64,000 nucleotides of DNA from JANQFV01 sp964468185 (GCA_964468185.1 CAYXTR010000001.1:272510-336509); one strand, 5' to 3'; numbered from the stretch's first letter, positions 54,343-63,928 are shown. Translations and numbers: made by a program. Notes: generated by a model not told the origin, from the sequence alone.

Positions 54343-55049
54343 CGCTTTTCTTCCTTTGCCGAGCCCGGTGCGGCTGTAAGCCGAGGTGCTTCTCACCCGC
54401 GCGCTCGTGCGTTGATTTCTGACCTGTCGCGCCCGTTCGGGGGCAACCCATGACGTGCAGTCGCCCGTCCCAAACGATGCTTTAACAATGGCCTGTCTTT
54501 CGCGTATCGACAATAAGGGCAACCCCCAAACCGGCCGAGACCGGCTCTCATGCGGTGCAAGAATCGCGGAACGTGCGCAGCGTTCCCGTGAACGTGCGGC
54601 GCTTCAATGATGATACGCCCCATGTGGACGGAAAGCACGCCAGTGCCGCTGCGATGCGGAAAACGTACATGCGTTGCATTCGTGCATAGGGGATTCCCCC
54701 AGGGGGTAACTCAGGGGGCCGCTGTAGTCGATACCTTCGCGAAAGCGGCGCCGCGTCCTGAAAAACTGGCCCGAATCGGCAAAATAGTACGTGGCCGGCG
54801 TACGCAACCGCCACTAGGATGAACGCTGTGGCCAGTCTTCGAGCTTTCTCAAATGCACCATCTACCATGCAACGAGGACGAGTGCTCGTTTTCACATCGT
54901 CTCCCCGCTGCAGCCGGCCCCAAAACTCAGCAGACCACGGCGCACTACGGTGACCATGAAAATCACGGAACCGCAATCCTCCACCGACAGCTTCGCTGAG
55001 CCATGCGGCGTCGGATAACCCGCAGCAAGTTCGACCAGGGGCGTTGAAT
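54343..55049 (+). other. 707-bp stretch with no confident gene
   Basis: It lies between the divergent CBS and kinase genes and should hold both promoters. I see no family-like protein in any frame: a 142-codon minus-strand frame here has no ribosome site and an odd composition. A short inverted repeat GGAACG / CGTTCC is at 54568-54586. No copy of the 11-bp operator was found upstream of either gene. Confidence 0.5.
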
Positions 55050-57152
55050 ATGACCGTGAATCAAGACCACAACGTGCCAGAAGATTCCCGCGAAGACGAC
55101 GGGCATGCCAACTCATCGCAACCGTCCGAAGCAGGCGAGGCGATTCCGCACGATGCTCGCCAAGGCGCAGCACCACAACCTCAGCAACCGCCTTTGAAGA
55201 TCGACCCACTGACACACGCCGAGCAACACCGCCAGCGCGAGCTGCTCCAGAAGATCTTCGACACGATCCCCGTCATGCTCGTCCTGTGGAATCCACAGCT
55301 CGAGCAGTTTCAGTTGAACCGCCACGCCGAAGACGTCCTCGGATGGACGACGCACGAAGCGAACGCGGGGGACTTCTTGCAGATGGTCTATCCGGATCCA
55401 CGCACACGGGCGGAGGTGGCCGCATTCATGCAGTCACTGACGACCGACTGGCGGGAATTCTGCCCGGTCCGCCAGGACGGGGACTGCGTGCCGAGCGAGT
55501 GGGCGAATATCCGACTGACGGATGACACACGCGTCGGGATTGGGGTGGACCTGCGGCAGCAGAAGGCGGCGGAGGCCGCGCTGGCCGAGAGTGAGCGCCT
55601 GTACCGCACGCTGGCAACCTACCTGCCGGGCGGGGCGGCGTTCCTGATCGATCGTGACTTGCGCTATGTGCTGGCACAGGGCGAGGCGCTGCGACCCGCC
55701 GGTTTCACTTCCAATGATCTCGAAGGACTGACCATCTCGGAGGCGCTGGGTGCGGAAACCGCAGCCCGCCATGAGCCGTACGTGCGCCAGGCGCTGGCCG
55801 GCGAGCCCTATGAGGTCGAGCACGAGAATCACGGCCGGCACTTCGTCAGCCGCGGCGTGCCCATACGCGACGACACAGGCCAAATCACACATGTGCTCGG
55901 GCTCTCATTCGACATCACGGCGCGCAAGCGGGCTGAGGAGGCACTCGAGCGGCTCAACGAGACGCTCGAGGAGCAGGTCGCCGAGCGCACGAGCATGCTC
56001 GTGCTGGTGAACGACGTGGCGACCGTGGCGAACGAGGCGCGAACCTTTGCGCAGGCCCTCGAATACACCCTGCGGCGGGTCAGCGAGCACAACGGGTGGT
56101 CGTTCGGACATGCGTATCTTCTCAATGACGCGGACACGGACCGCCTGATCCCGGTGCGGACGTTCTACGAGGACGCCCCGGGCCGCTTCCAGGCGTTTCA
56201 GCGGGTGACGCTGGGGACACCGCTGGAACGCGGACAGGGACTGCCCGGGCGGGCCTGGGCGCGCCGGAGCATCGAGTGGACCAAAGACGTGCAGGCGGAG
56301 CTGGCTGAGCGGCGGGCGGAACTCGGAGACGAGCTGGAGATACTGACCGGCGCCGCATTTCCCATTCTCGCGCGCGACGAGGTGGTCGGCGTGCTCGAGT
56401 TCTTCTCGGACAAGGCGATTGAACGGTCGCCGCGGCTCCTCGAGTCGATGGAGAGCATCGGGACGCTGCTCGGTCGGGTGGTCGAACGCGAGCGATTCGA
56501 GCGAGAGCTGGCGCGGGGACTACTGGTCGAGCAGCAGCGGGTCGGGCAGGACTTGCACGACGGCGTGGGCCAGCAGCTCGCAGGACTGGCGCTGCTGGCC
56601 GAGCGGATGCAGCGGGATGTGCGCAACGGCCGTGACGTGGACGCGGGGCTACTGGCTGAACTGACGGCCGGACTGCGCAAGGCGCTCGACGAGACACGAA
56701 TCGTCGTGCGCGGCTTGTTGCCGCCGCCGGTGCACGGAGCGGCGTTCACGGCAACGCTGGAACAGATGGCGCAGACCATCGCCGAGCGCTTCGGTGTAGC
56801 GTGCGAGATGGTTTATTCGGAGCCGGTAACGGTTGCGGCCCCGGATGTAACGGTTCAGTTGTATCGCATCGCGGTGGAGGCCATGACGAACGCGGCCAAG
56901 CATGCCAACGCGCGAAAGATCGTCGTGGAGCTCCGCATGACTGATCACGTACTGACGCTGGAAGTGCGGGACGACGGCATCGGCCTGCCCGACGACGCGG
57001 AACGCCACAGCTCGGGCTTGCGAATCATGCGCCATCGTGCGAAAGTAATCGGCGGCACGCTGGACATCGCAGGTCGGGAGGACGGCGGGACAGCCGTGCG
57101 GTGTGTATTGCCGCGGGACCGACTGCTTGGGCGTGCGCACGAGGACCGATAA
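55050..57152 (+). CDS. soluble PAS-PAS-GAF sensor histidine kinase (HisKA_3)
   Basis: 700 residues from the ATG at 55050. No membrane helix, so it senses inside the cell. After a Gln/Pro-rich lead come PAS domains (about 65-175 and 185-295), a short coiled coil, a GAF domain (about 320-480), then the DHp helix with H503 in DLHDGVGQQLAGL and a HATPase (NAAKHANA, DDGIGLP). This is the NarX/DegS/DosS type. One base separates it from its response regulator gene. A DosS-like gas or redox sense is possible but unproven. Confidence 0.93.
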   Translation: MTVNQDHNVPEDSREDDGHANSSQPSEAGEAIPHDARQGAAPQPQQPPLKIDPLTHAEQHRQRELLQKIFDTIPVMLVLWNPQLEQFQLNRHAEDVLGWTTHEANAGDFLQMVYPDPRTRAEVAAFMQSLTTDWREFCPVRQDGDCVPSEWANIRLTDDTRVGIGVDLRQQKAAEAALAESERLYRTLATYLPGGAAFLIDRDLRYVLAQGEALRPAGFTSNDLEGLTISEALGAETAARHEPYVRQALAGEPYEVEHENHGRHFVSRGVPIRDDTGQITHVLGLSFDITARKRAEEALERLNETLEEQVAERTSMLVLVNDVATVANEARTFAQALEYTLRRVSEHNGWSFGHAYLLNDADTDRLIPVRTFYEDAPGRFQAFQRVTLGTPLERGQGLPGRAWARRSIEWTKDVQAELAERRAELGDELEILTGAAFPILARDEVVGVLEFFSDKAIERSPRLLESMESIGTLLGRVVERERFERELARGLLVEQQRVGQDLHDGVGQQLAGLALLAERMQRDVRNGRDVDAGLLAELTAGLRKALDETRIVVRGLLPPPVHGAAFTATLEQMAQTIAERFGVACEMVYSEPVTVAAPDVTVQLYRIAVEAMTNAAKHANARKIVVELRMTDHVLTLEVRDDGIGLPDDAERHSSGLRIMRHRAKVIGGTLDIAGREDGGTAVRCVLPRDRLLGRAHEDR

Positions 57153-57153
57153 C

Positions 57154-57801
57154 ATGGCGCGTACTCGGGTTCTGATCGTGGATGATCATGCTCTGGTGCG
57201 GCGGGGGTTGCGGGAGATGATCAGCGCGGAAGACGAGTTTGAAGTGTGCGGCGAAGCAGACGATTGCGACGCCGCGTTGACAGCGGCGCGGGATGCGCGA
57301 CCCGACCTGGCCCTGGTGGACATCTCGCTGCCCAGCGGAAGTGGCCTCGAGCTTGCGAAGCAGCTCTTGAGTATCAACAAGGAACTGCGGATTCTATTCG
57401 TGTCCATGCATGATGATGCGGTCTTTGCCGAGCGGGCACTGCGGGCCGGCGCACTTGGCTACATCAACAAGTCGCGCCCGGGGGAGGAACTGCTGGCAGC
57501 GCTGCAAAAGGTGGCCCGCGGCGAGATCGCGCTGTGTCACGAAGTTGCGGAACGATTGATGCGGCGGGGAATCAGTCCGTCACGCGAACGCGCGACCGGG
57601 CTGGAGAGTCTGTCTGACCGCGAGTTGGAGATCTTCGAGTTGATCGGACGGGGCATGAGCACGCGGAACATCGCGGAGCGCCTGTCGCTGAGCGTCAAGA
57701 CGGTCGAGACACACCGCGAGAACATCAAGACAAAACTCGATGTCGGGAGTGCGTCCGAGTTGACGCACCAGGCCACATTGTGGAAATCCGGCCAGTCATA
57801 G
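57154..57801 (+). CDS. NarL/FixJ-family response regulator
   Basis: 215 residues from the ATG at 57154. Receiver with Asp10-Asp11, phospho-acceptor D56 (ALVDISLP) and Lys in YINKSRP; C-terminal LuxR-type helix-turn-helix (LSDRELEIFELIGRGMSTRNIAERLSLSVKTVETHRENIK, given as two blocks of the family: SDRELEIF and SVKTVETHR). Partner of the kinase just upstream. It is the only DNA-binding regulator inside the island. Confidence 0.95.
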   Translation: MARTRVLIVDDHALVRRGLREMISAEDEFEVCGEADDCDAALTAARDARPDLALVDISLPSGSGLELAKQLLSINKELRILFVSMHDDAVFAERALRAGALGYINKSRPGEELLAALQKVARGEIALCHEVAERLMRRGISPSRERATGLESLSDRELEIFELIGRGMSTRNIAERLSLSVKTVETHRENIKTKLDVGSASELTHQATLWKSGQS

Positions 57802-57849
57802 CGCCGTAGACCATTCGCGCGTACACCACCCCCTCCACCGCCGCCCGCC

Positions 57850-57887
57850 ATTACAACCCCGTAAGCCGTTATTCAGTCATCTTTCAT
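57850..57887 (+). promoter_or_regulatory. tandem 11-bp-repeat operator upstream of baeRF
   Basis: ATTAC (57850), GTAAG (57861), TTCAG (57872) and TTCAT (57883), exact spacing. It ends 127 bp before the baeRF start, the longest distance in the set, so a longer leader or a start codon further upstream is implied. A TGTGTT is about 22 bp downstream, a poor -10. Confidence 0.6.
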
Positions 57888-58014
57888 TCCTGCCGCCCAC
57901 CCTCACGAGTGTGTTGGCCGCTGGCACCCAAACTACCTGGGGCCGCCGCACACGCGCTTCAAGGCGTGCCCGTACGCGCACGCCAATGACCATGACCCGC
58001 AGCGAGGCTACCTG

Positions 58015-59172
58015 ATGCATGCGTTTGACTTGACTGAGCAATCCCTGCACGAGCTCACCCAGCGCAGCCGCCCCCCTTGTGTATCCCTCTACATCCCGCT
58101 CGGCCCCCCCGGGCCCGCGCGCGACGAGGCGCGCATCCGCCTGAAGAACCAACTCGCGCGAGCCGAGAAGCTGCTCGAACAGCGCGACGCTGCTGCCCGC
58201 ACGTCCGATGCCCTGCTCAGGCCCGTGCGTAACATGCTCACCACCGGATTGCCCGCCGCCGGCGACGTGACGACCCTGGCAATCTTCTCCGCGTCCGACC
58301 TCTTCGAGTCACTCACCTTCAACGGACCAGCCCCCGAATTGACCATCATCGGCGAGCAGTTCTTCATCAAGCCACTCATCTCAGTCATCAACGAAAACCA
58401 CCGCTTCCGCCTGCTGGTGCTCTCGCAGAATCACGTCCAGCTCTTCGAGGGCGATCGGCACACCATGCAGCCCGTCGAAGTGCCCAACCTGCCCCGTAAC
58501 CTCGACGAAGCCCTGCAGGACGACGACGCCAGTAAGCCGCTCCAGTTTCATACCGGTGCGGCCGACGGCGGCGGGGAGCGCCCTGCCATCTTCCATGGCC
58601 ACGCCGTCGGCAAAGAGGATGTAAAGGAACGCGTTCTGCGCTTCTGCCAACTCCTCAGCAACGCTGTTGATGGGCACTTCCGCCACCAGGACACTCCCTT
58701 GATCCTAGCTGGCGCCGAGCCGTTGCTGTCCCTCTATCGTGACACCAGTTCTTACAACAACCTGTTCCCCGATTCGCTTCCCGGCGATCCTGGCCAGCGA
58801 ACCGACGCCGAACTGCATGCCCAGGCGTGGAACCTGATCACACCGCAGACCACCCGCAACCGCGACGCCGCCCTCGAACACGTCCGGGCAGGTATTGCCA
58901 AGGAGCACGGCACCACGGCTATAAGCGCCGCCGTCCCCGCCGCCTTCGCCGGCCGCGTCGAAACACTGCTCGTTACCCCGGAGGAGACCGAGTGGGGCAC
59001 GCTCGACCCGCAGGCGCTCACAGTCGCACCGGTTGACGATGCAGCCGCCAGCGCCGAGGAGCTGACCAATCTCGCCACCATCCAGACACTCCGCAACGGC
59101 GGCCGCGTCTTTGCCTTGGCGCGTGAGCATATGCCGGACCGTGCGCCCCTCGCAGCCGCCTACCGCTACTGA
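58015..59172 (+). CDS. bacterial archaeo-eukaryotic release-factor-like protein (baeRF)
   Basis: 385 residues. PPCVSLYIPL...EARIRLKNQLARAEKLL, FRLLVLSQNHVQLFEGDRH and LILAGAEPLLSLYRDTSSYNNL match the baeRF group (family 3/7 type), bacterial homologues of eRF1 that lack the stop-codon-reading domain. Such proteins are thought to act on ribosomes or as peptidyl-tRNA hydrolases under stress; no GGQ is visible. Preceded by an island operator. Confidence 0.8.
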   Translation: MHAFDLTEQSLHELTQRSRPPCVSLYIPLGPPGPARDEARIRLKNQLARAEKLLEQRDAAARTSDALLRPVRNMLTTGLPAAGDVTTLAIFSASDLFESLTFNGPAPELTIIGEQFFIKPLISVINENHRFRLLVLSQNHVQLFEGDRHTMQPVEVPNLPRNLDEALQDDDASKPLQFHTGAADGGGERPAIFHGHAVGKEDVKERVLRFCQLLSNAVDGHFRHQDTPLILAGAEPLLSLYRDTSSYNNLFPDSLPGDPGQRTDAELHAQAWNLITPQTTRNRDAALEHVRAGIAKEHGTTAISAAVPAAFAGRVETLLVTPEETEWGTLDPQALTVAPVDDAAASAEELTNLATIQTLRNGGRVFALAREHMPDRAPLAAAYRY

Positions 59173-59219
59173 CCGCAGCGGCGAATCGACCCCGGGCGTG
59201 CAGCGACTCGACCTCATCA

Positions 59220-59242
59220 ATGCACCGCGCGCCGCGGTGCAT
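59220..59242 (+). terminator. 10-bp hairpin between baeRF and the glycosidase
   Basis: ATGCACCGCG / CGCGGTGCAT pair perfectly around a 3-base loop, 48 bp after the baeRF stop. No T-run follows directly (CGTGCTTGGCTT), so it may be a terminator or a processing site. Confidence 0.5.
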
Positions 59243-59274
59243 CGTGCTTGGCTTGACTTGGCAGGAAGAAACTC

Positions 59275-61590
59275 ATGAGATGGCTTCGTTGGCTTCCCTG
59301 GCGCTACATCATCTCCCGCGTGGCCCGCGCGCAGGGCTTCATTGACCCCGTGGCGGTCTACTCCAAACTGCATCAGTTCGCCCAACCCTCCGAAGTCGCC
59401 GAACCCGTCGAATTGATGCGCGCCGGCGTCATCCTCCAGGCCCGCGGCCTGATCAACACCCGCGCCATCCAGCACAACCTCGACTGGGTCTGGCCCTACT
59501 GGGTCGCGCGCCAGTTCAACCCCCACGACGCCTCCTTCGTACCACGCGCGTTCTCGCTTACGCATGTGAATCTGACCCACCGCAACTGGACCGCCGTCGG
59601 TTTGCCGGACTGCGCCCAACTGCCCCTTGTCGACCCGCGCGGTCTGCTCACCCCGCTGTTCGACGGCTGGTCGCTCGATACCTGGATCATCCCGGCCGCC
59701 GGCCCTTCCCTGCTCCCGTCACGTGCGTCCGAAGCCACCCAACACATGCGCCCTGGCCCCACGGTCAGCGTCGAAACCCAAACGGCATGCGCGGGACTCA
59801 GTCTCGTCAATCGCGCTGAGGTTCTCGATGTGAACGGCGTCCCCAATAGCCGCCTGCACACCGAGGCCCAGTCGGATCGCGAGGCGTGGCTGGTCGTGTC
59901 GATCCGCCCAACCAACCCTGAGGGCGTCAGCTTCATCGAGCAGATCAACTACGACGATCAGAACGGCGGTACCTTCACCGTCAATAAGGACAATGCCGTC
60001 TACCTGCATGAGAAGCCCGAGCGTGTCTGCATGTCGACCTACCAGCACGGCGACGTCTTCCGCGATCTGCCGCGCGGAAAGCCTGTTGATGCCGTCAAAT
60101 GCGACGTCGGCCTCGCCACGGCCGCCGCTGTCTATCCGCTCTCCGCCGGTAAGCCGCACCGCGTGGAAGTCACCGTGCCACTCACCGGCCCCAGCGCCCA
60201 CCCCGAACCCGGGCTCAAACGTCGCCGCGCCACCCCACTGATCGGCCGCCAGCCACGTGCATCGTGGGAGGCCGCGCTGACCGGCATATGTGCCCTTGAG
60301 GCGCCGGATGAGCAGATCAGTTCACTCTATCACAACGCCCTGCGCAACCTCGTCCTCTTCTCGCCGAACGAGTGCTACCCCGGCCCCTACACCTCGAAGC
60401 GCTTCTGGTTCCGTGACGCCGCTTTCATCCTCAACGCCATGCTCACCGCCGGCCTCACCGACCGTGCCGCCCGCGTCCTCCAGCACTACCCCGACCGCCA
60501 GCAGCTCACCGGCTTCTTCCGTTCGCAGGAAGGCGAATGGGACGCCAACGGCCAGGCCATCTGGGCCCTGAACCGCTATCGCCTCCTGACCGGCAAGCGC
60601 CTCCCTGACGACTACGTCGACGCCGTCCGCAAGGGCGCCCACTGGATCGGCCGCAAGCGCCTCGCCGACGACGGCCAGGAGCCCCACGCCGGCTTGCTCC
60701 CCGCCGGCTTCAGTGCCGAGCACCTCGGCCCAAACGATTACTTCTACTGGGACGACTTCTGGTCCGCCGCCGGCCTGCACACCGCTGCCAGCATCCTCGC
60801 CGACGCCGGCGACACCCGCGAAGCCGAGTGGTCCCGCGCCGCAGCGGATAAACTCCTCCACGCCATCGACCGCAGTCTCGAACGCACCGCCAACCTCCGC
60901 CGCCACGACGGCGTGCCCGCTTCGCCGTATCGACGCATGGATGCCGGCGCCATCGGCTCACTCGCCGGCAGCTACCCAACGCAGGTCTGGCAGCCGCGCG
61001 ACCCGCGCATGGTCGCCACCGCCAACTTCATCTTCGAGCAGTGCACCGTCCATGACGGATTCTTCCAGGACGTCATCCACTCCGGCATTAACGCCTACCT
61101 CACCCTGCACCTGGCCGAAGTCCTGCTTCGCGCCGGCGACCCGCGCCACGTGCGCCTCGTCCGCGCCCTCGCCAAACTTGCCTCCCCCACCGGCAATTGG
61201 CCCGAGGCGATTCACCCCCTCACCGGCGGGGGGTGCATGGGCGACGGGCAGCACATCTGGGCCGCCGCCGAATGGGTCCTCATGCTCCGCCACTGGTTCG
61301 TCCGCGAAGAAGGCCCGCGCCTGGTCATCGGCAGCGGCTTGCCCGACGAGTGGCTCGCCGGCGACACACCGCTTCGCTTCGGCCCCACCACGACGCCCTA
61401 CGGCCCGATCAGCGTCGATATCATCCCCGCCGCGCGCGATATCGAAGTGCGCTGGCAAGCCGATTGGCGCAACGGCCCACCGCCAATAGAGGTGATATTG
61501 AGTGGCCGGTCGCAGCGCGTGCCGCGCGAGCAGTCGCGCATTCGCGTTGCGCGGCCCGAGCCCAAGGAGCAACAGCTTGAGGTGACCTGA
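59275..61590 (+). CDS. (alpha/alpha)6-barrel glycosidase-like protein
   Basis: 771 residues, cytoplasmic. A beta-rich N-terminal domain (about 70-310) precedes a six-hairpin barrel (about 330-700) with KRFWFRDAAFILNAML, EGEWDANGQAIWALNRY, YFYWDDFW and GGCMGDGQHIWAAAEWV. The layout resembles glycogen-debranching and GH15/GH63-type enzymes, the EWDANGQ Asp/Glu being likely active-site residues. Substrate unknown. AGGAAG upstream; its stop overlaps the GT4 start by one base (TGATG). Confidence 0.78.
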   Translation: MRWLRWLPWRYIISRVARAQGFIDPVAVYSKLHQFAQPSEVAEPVELMRAGVILQARGLINTRAIQHNLDWVWPYWVARQFNPHDASFVPRAFSLTHVNLTHRNWTAVGLPDCAQLPLVDPRGLLTPLFDGWSLDTWIIPAAGPSLLPSRASEATQHMRPGPTVSVETQTACAGLSLVNRAEVLDVNGVPNSRLHTEAQSDREAWLVVSIRPTNPEGVSFIEQINYDDQNGGTFTVNKDNAVYLHEKPERVCMSTYQHGDVFRDLPRGKPVDAVKCDVGLATAAAVYPLSAGKPHRVEVTVPLTGPSAHPEPGLKRRRATPLIGRQPRASWEAALTGICALEAPDEQISSLYHNALRNLVLFSPNECYPGPYTSKRFWFRDAAFILNAMLTAGLTDRAARVLQHYPDRQQLTGFFRSQEGEWDANGQAIWALNRYRLLTGKRLPDDYVDAVRKGAHWIGRKRLADDGQEPHAGLLPAGFSAEHLGPNDYFYWDDFWSAAGLHTAASILADAGDTREAEWSRAAADKLLHAIDRSLERTANLRRHDGVPASPYRRMDAGAIGSLAGSYPTQVWQPRDPRMVATANFIFEQCTVHDGFFQDVIHSGINAYLTLHLAEVLLRAGDPRHVRLVRALAKLASPTGNWPEAIHPLTGGGCMGDGQHIWAAAEWVLMLRHWFVREEGPRLVIGSGLPDEWLAGDTPLRFGPTTTPYGPISVDIIPAARDIEVRWQADWRNGPPPIEVILSGRSQRVPREQSRIRVARPEPKEQQLEVT

Positions 61591-62858
61591 TGCACATTGC
61601 GATGTTCACCAATTTGTATCTGCCACTCGTTGGCGGCATCCAACGCTCAATCGCAACATTCAAGCAGGCATTCGAGGCCCGTGATCACAACATCCTCGTC
61701 GTCACGCCCGAGCTCGAGCGGAATCCGTCCGATGATCCCAGCGTCGTAGAGGTGCCGGCGATTCAGAATTTCAACGGCAGTGACTTCTCCGTTGCAATTC
61801 CCATACCGGGTTATTTGTCGCGTACGCTCGATGAATTCGCGCCCGATATCGTGCATTCGCATCATCCGTTTCTGCTGGGTGATGCGGCGGTAAGAGCCGC
61901 CACCAAGCGCGAATGTCCGCTCGTGTTCACATATCACACGATGTGGGAACACTACTTGCACTATGCTCCGGCCGACTCCCCGGCGATGCAGAAGTTCGTC
62001 AAGCGCATGGCGGCCGAGTACTGCGATCTGTGCGATCACGTAATCGCGCCGTGCGAGAGCATCGCCAACATTCTGCGCCAGCGCGGCGTCACGACACCCA
62101 TCACTGCCATCCCCACCGGCATCGACACCGAGCGCTTTCGCAATGGGGACGGTAACGCCGCCCGGCGGCGGCTGAACATCCCGCCGGACGCACTGGTGGC
62201 GGGGTACATCGGGCGGCTGGGGCCCGAGAAAAACCTCCTTCCCGTTGCTGAGGCATTGGTTCGCGTTTGCGGCGAGCGTGCTGATGCCTGCGCATTGATT
62301 GTGGGTGACGGTGAGGTCACGGACACGCTGCGCAAGATCTTCGACGATGCGGGAAAGGTCGATAAGCTCCGCATGCCAGGCGTGCTGGAGGGTCAAGAGT
62401 TGATCGACGCGTATCATGCGCTCGACGTTTTCACGTTCGCATCCAAGAGCGAAACGCAGGGATTGGTGCTGGCGGAGGCGATGGCGTCGGGGCGCCCCGT
62501 GGTGGCGGTGGATGCGCCAGGAGCGCGGGATATCGTGCAGGATGGCAGCAACGGGCGGTTGCTGGAACGGGATGATCCTGCAGCGCTATGCGCGGCGATT
62601 CTGGAGATCGCCGACCTGTCTGACGACGAGCGGGCTGCGCTGCAACAGGGCGCAAGGGACACCGGTACACGCTGGTCGAGCGGCAACTGCGCTGAACGGG
62701 CGCTGCGTGTGTATGATTCGCTCGTCGACCAGAAGACAAAAGACCGCGCGGCAGCCGAGAACGCCTGGACGCGTTCGCTGCGCCGGCTGGGGACGGAGTG
62801 GCAATTGTGGAGTGGCCGCGCAGCAGCGGCGGCCGAGGCAGCCCAGCCTGAGAGGTGA
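61590..62858 (+). CDS. GT4-family glycosyltransferase
   Basis: 422 residues, GT-B fold. MHIAMFTNLYLPLVGGIQRSI starts the acceptor domain; IPTGIDTERF joins the halves; IGRLGPEKNL and SETQGLVLAEAMASGRPVVA (E-x7-E) form the donor site for a nucleotide-diphospho-sugar. Similar enzymes make glucosyl-lipids or alpha-glucosyl solutes. Translationally coupled to the glycosidase upstream. Confidence 0.9.
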   Translation: MHIAMFTNLYLPLVGGIQRSIATFKQAFEARDHNILVVTPELERNPSDDPSVVEVPAIQNFNGSDFSVAIPIPGYLSRTLDEFAPDIVHSHHPFLLGDAAVRAATKRECPLVFTYHTMWEHYLHYAPADSPAMQKFVKRMAAEYCDLCDHVIAPCESIANILRQRGVTTPITAIPTGIDTERFRNGDGNAARRRLNIPPDALVAGYIGRLGPEKNLLPVAEALVRVCGERADACALIVGDGEVTDTLRKIFDDAGKVDKLRMPGVLEGQELIDAYHALDVFTFASKSETQGLVLAEAMASGRPVVAVDAPGARDIVQDGSNGRLLERDDPAALCAAILEIADLSDDERAALQQGARDTGTRWSSGNCAERALRVYDSLVDQKTKDRAAAENAWTRSLRRLGTEWQLWSGRAAAAAEAAQPER

Positions 62859-62925
62859 TACGCGATTTGTTTCCTAACAAAACGGGGGCCAGCACGTTTG
62901 ATCAGGCGTCGAAGTTCCGCCAGAG

Positions 62926-62941
62926 CGTTTCACGTGAAACG
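62926..62941. other. parS-like centromere site
   Basis: A perfect 16-bp palindrome CGTTTCACGTGAAACG. The inner 14 bases equal the conserved ParB-binding parS core (GTTTCACGTGAAAC); only the outer pair differs. It lies in the intergenic space between two convergent genes, where parS sites often occur. Confidence 0.8.
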
Positions 62942-62986
62942 CACCGGCTGGAATCGTAGCCCGATAATTGAAAACGTTATCAGACC

Positions 62987-63928
62987 TTATTCGTGATTCC
63001 CGCACTCCATCAGACGCGCGTGCAACTGCTCGACATCGTCCTTTCGGCAGAGCTCGGTGCCGGGGGTCATGACGGCGGCGGCGCCGGCGGCGACGCCGAA
63101 ACAGACCGCGGCGCGCAGGTTCATCTGGCGGGCGAGGCCGAGGACAAGGGCGGCCATCATGCTGTCCCCGGCGCCGACTTTGCTGCGGATGGGGACGGAC
63201 GGTGAGCGTACGCGCTCGAGGTGGTCGCGTGTGGCGAACAGGACGCCGGCGGCCCCCAGCGAGAGCACGAGGACTTCGCAGTGGCCGTCGGCGATGAGTC
63301 GGCGGGCGAGACGCTCCTGCTGCTCTTCGGATTCGAATTCCTCACCGGTAAGCGCTGCGAACTCGCGGGCATTCGGCTTGAGGAGGTAGACGCGGTCTGC
63401 GACGGCCTTTTTCAGGGGCGTGCCACTGGTGTCGAGCAGGAAGCGAGCGCCCAAGCTGCTGGCGGCGCGGCTGGCGCGGGCGTAGAAGTCGTCGGGCACG
63501 CCGGGCGGGAGGCTGCCACTGCCGACGACGTAGGCGGGTGGGGCACCCTGTTCGAGGCGCGCGAGGCAGGCTTGCCATTCGGACGCGTGGAGCGCAGCGC
63601 CGGGCATGCCGAAGCGATACTGGCGTTCGGTTGATTCCTCGTAGATGGTGAGGTTCTCGCGGGTCCAGACTTCGGTGTGAATGTGTTGGTGGTCGATGTC
63701 CTCGGCAGCGAGGAGGCCGATGAGCATTTCGCCGGTGGGCCCGCCGGCGGGAAAGATGGCGCTGGCGGTGCCGCCGAGCTTGTGGATGGCGCGGGCGACA
63801 TTGATACCGCCGCCGCCGGGCTCGCGACGGGGTGCTTTGCAGCGCAGTTTTCGTTCGGCGACGACATCGCGGACGTCGGCGGACTTGTCGACGGCGGGGT
63901 TCATGGTGATGGTGACGATGCGTTGCAA
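62987..63928 (-). CDS. pfkB: PfkB-family sugar kinase (Pfk-2-like 6-phosphofructokinase)
   Basis: 313 residues. TTG start at 63928 chosen: AAGGA is 8 bp upstream and LQRIVTITMNPAVDK then lines up residue for residue with the E. coli Pfk-2 start; the earlier GTG has no ribosome site. LRCKAPRREPGGGGINVARAI, IFPAGGPTGE, GSGSLPPGVP, and the catalytic GAGDSM are all present. Phosphorylates fructose-6-phosphate (or tagatose-6-phosphate or fructose-1-phosphate) with ATP. Confidence 0.9.
   Translation of the reverse strand: MQRIVTITMNPAVDKSADVRDVVAERKLRCKAPRREPGGGGINVARAIHKLGGTASAIFPAGGPTGEMLIGLLAAEDIDHQHIHTEVWTRENLTIYEESTERQYRFGMPGAALHASEWQACLARLEQGAPPAYVVGSGSLPPGVPDDFYARASRAASSLGARFLLDTSGTPLKKAVADRVYLLKPNAREFAALTGEEFESEEQQERLARRLIADGHCEVLVLSLGAAGVLFATRDHLERVRSPSVPIRSKVGAGDSMMAALVLGLARQMNLRAAVCFGVAAGAAAVMTPGTELCRKDDVEQLHARLMECGNHE

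Noticed and set aside
54548..54976. 142-codon minus-strand frame between the CBS and kinase genes
   Set aside because: One hydrophobic stretch but no ribosome site or family resemblance; Arg/Ser/Cys composition looks like non-coding GC-rich DNA.
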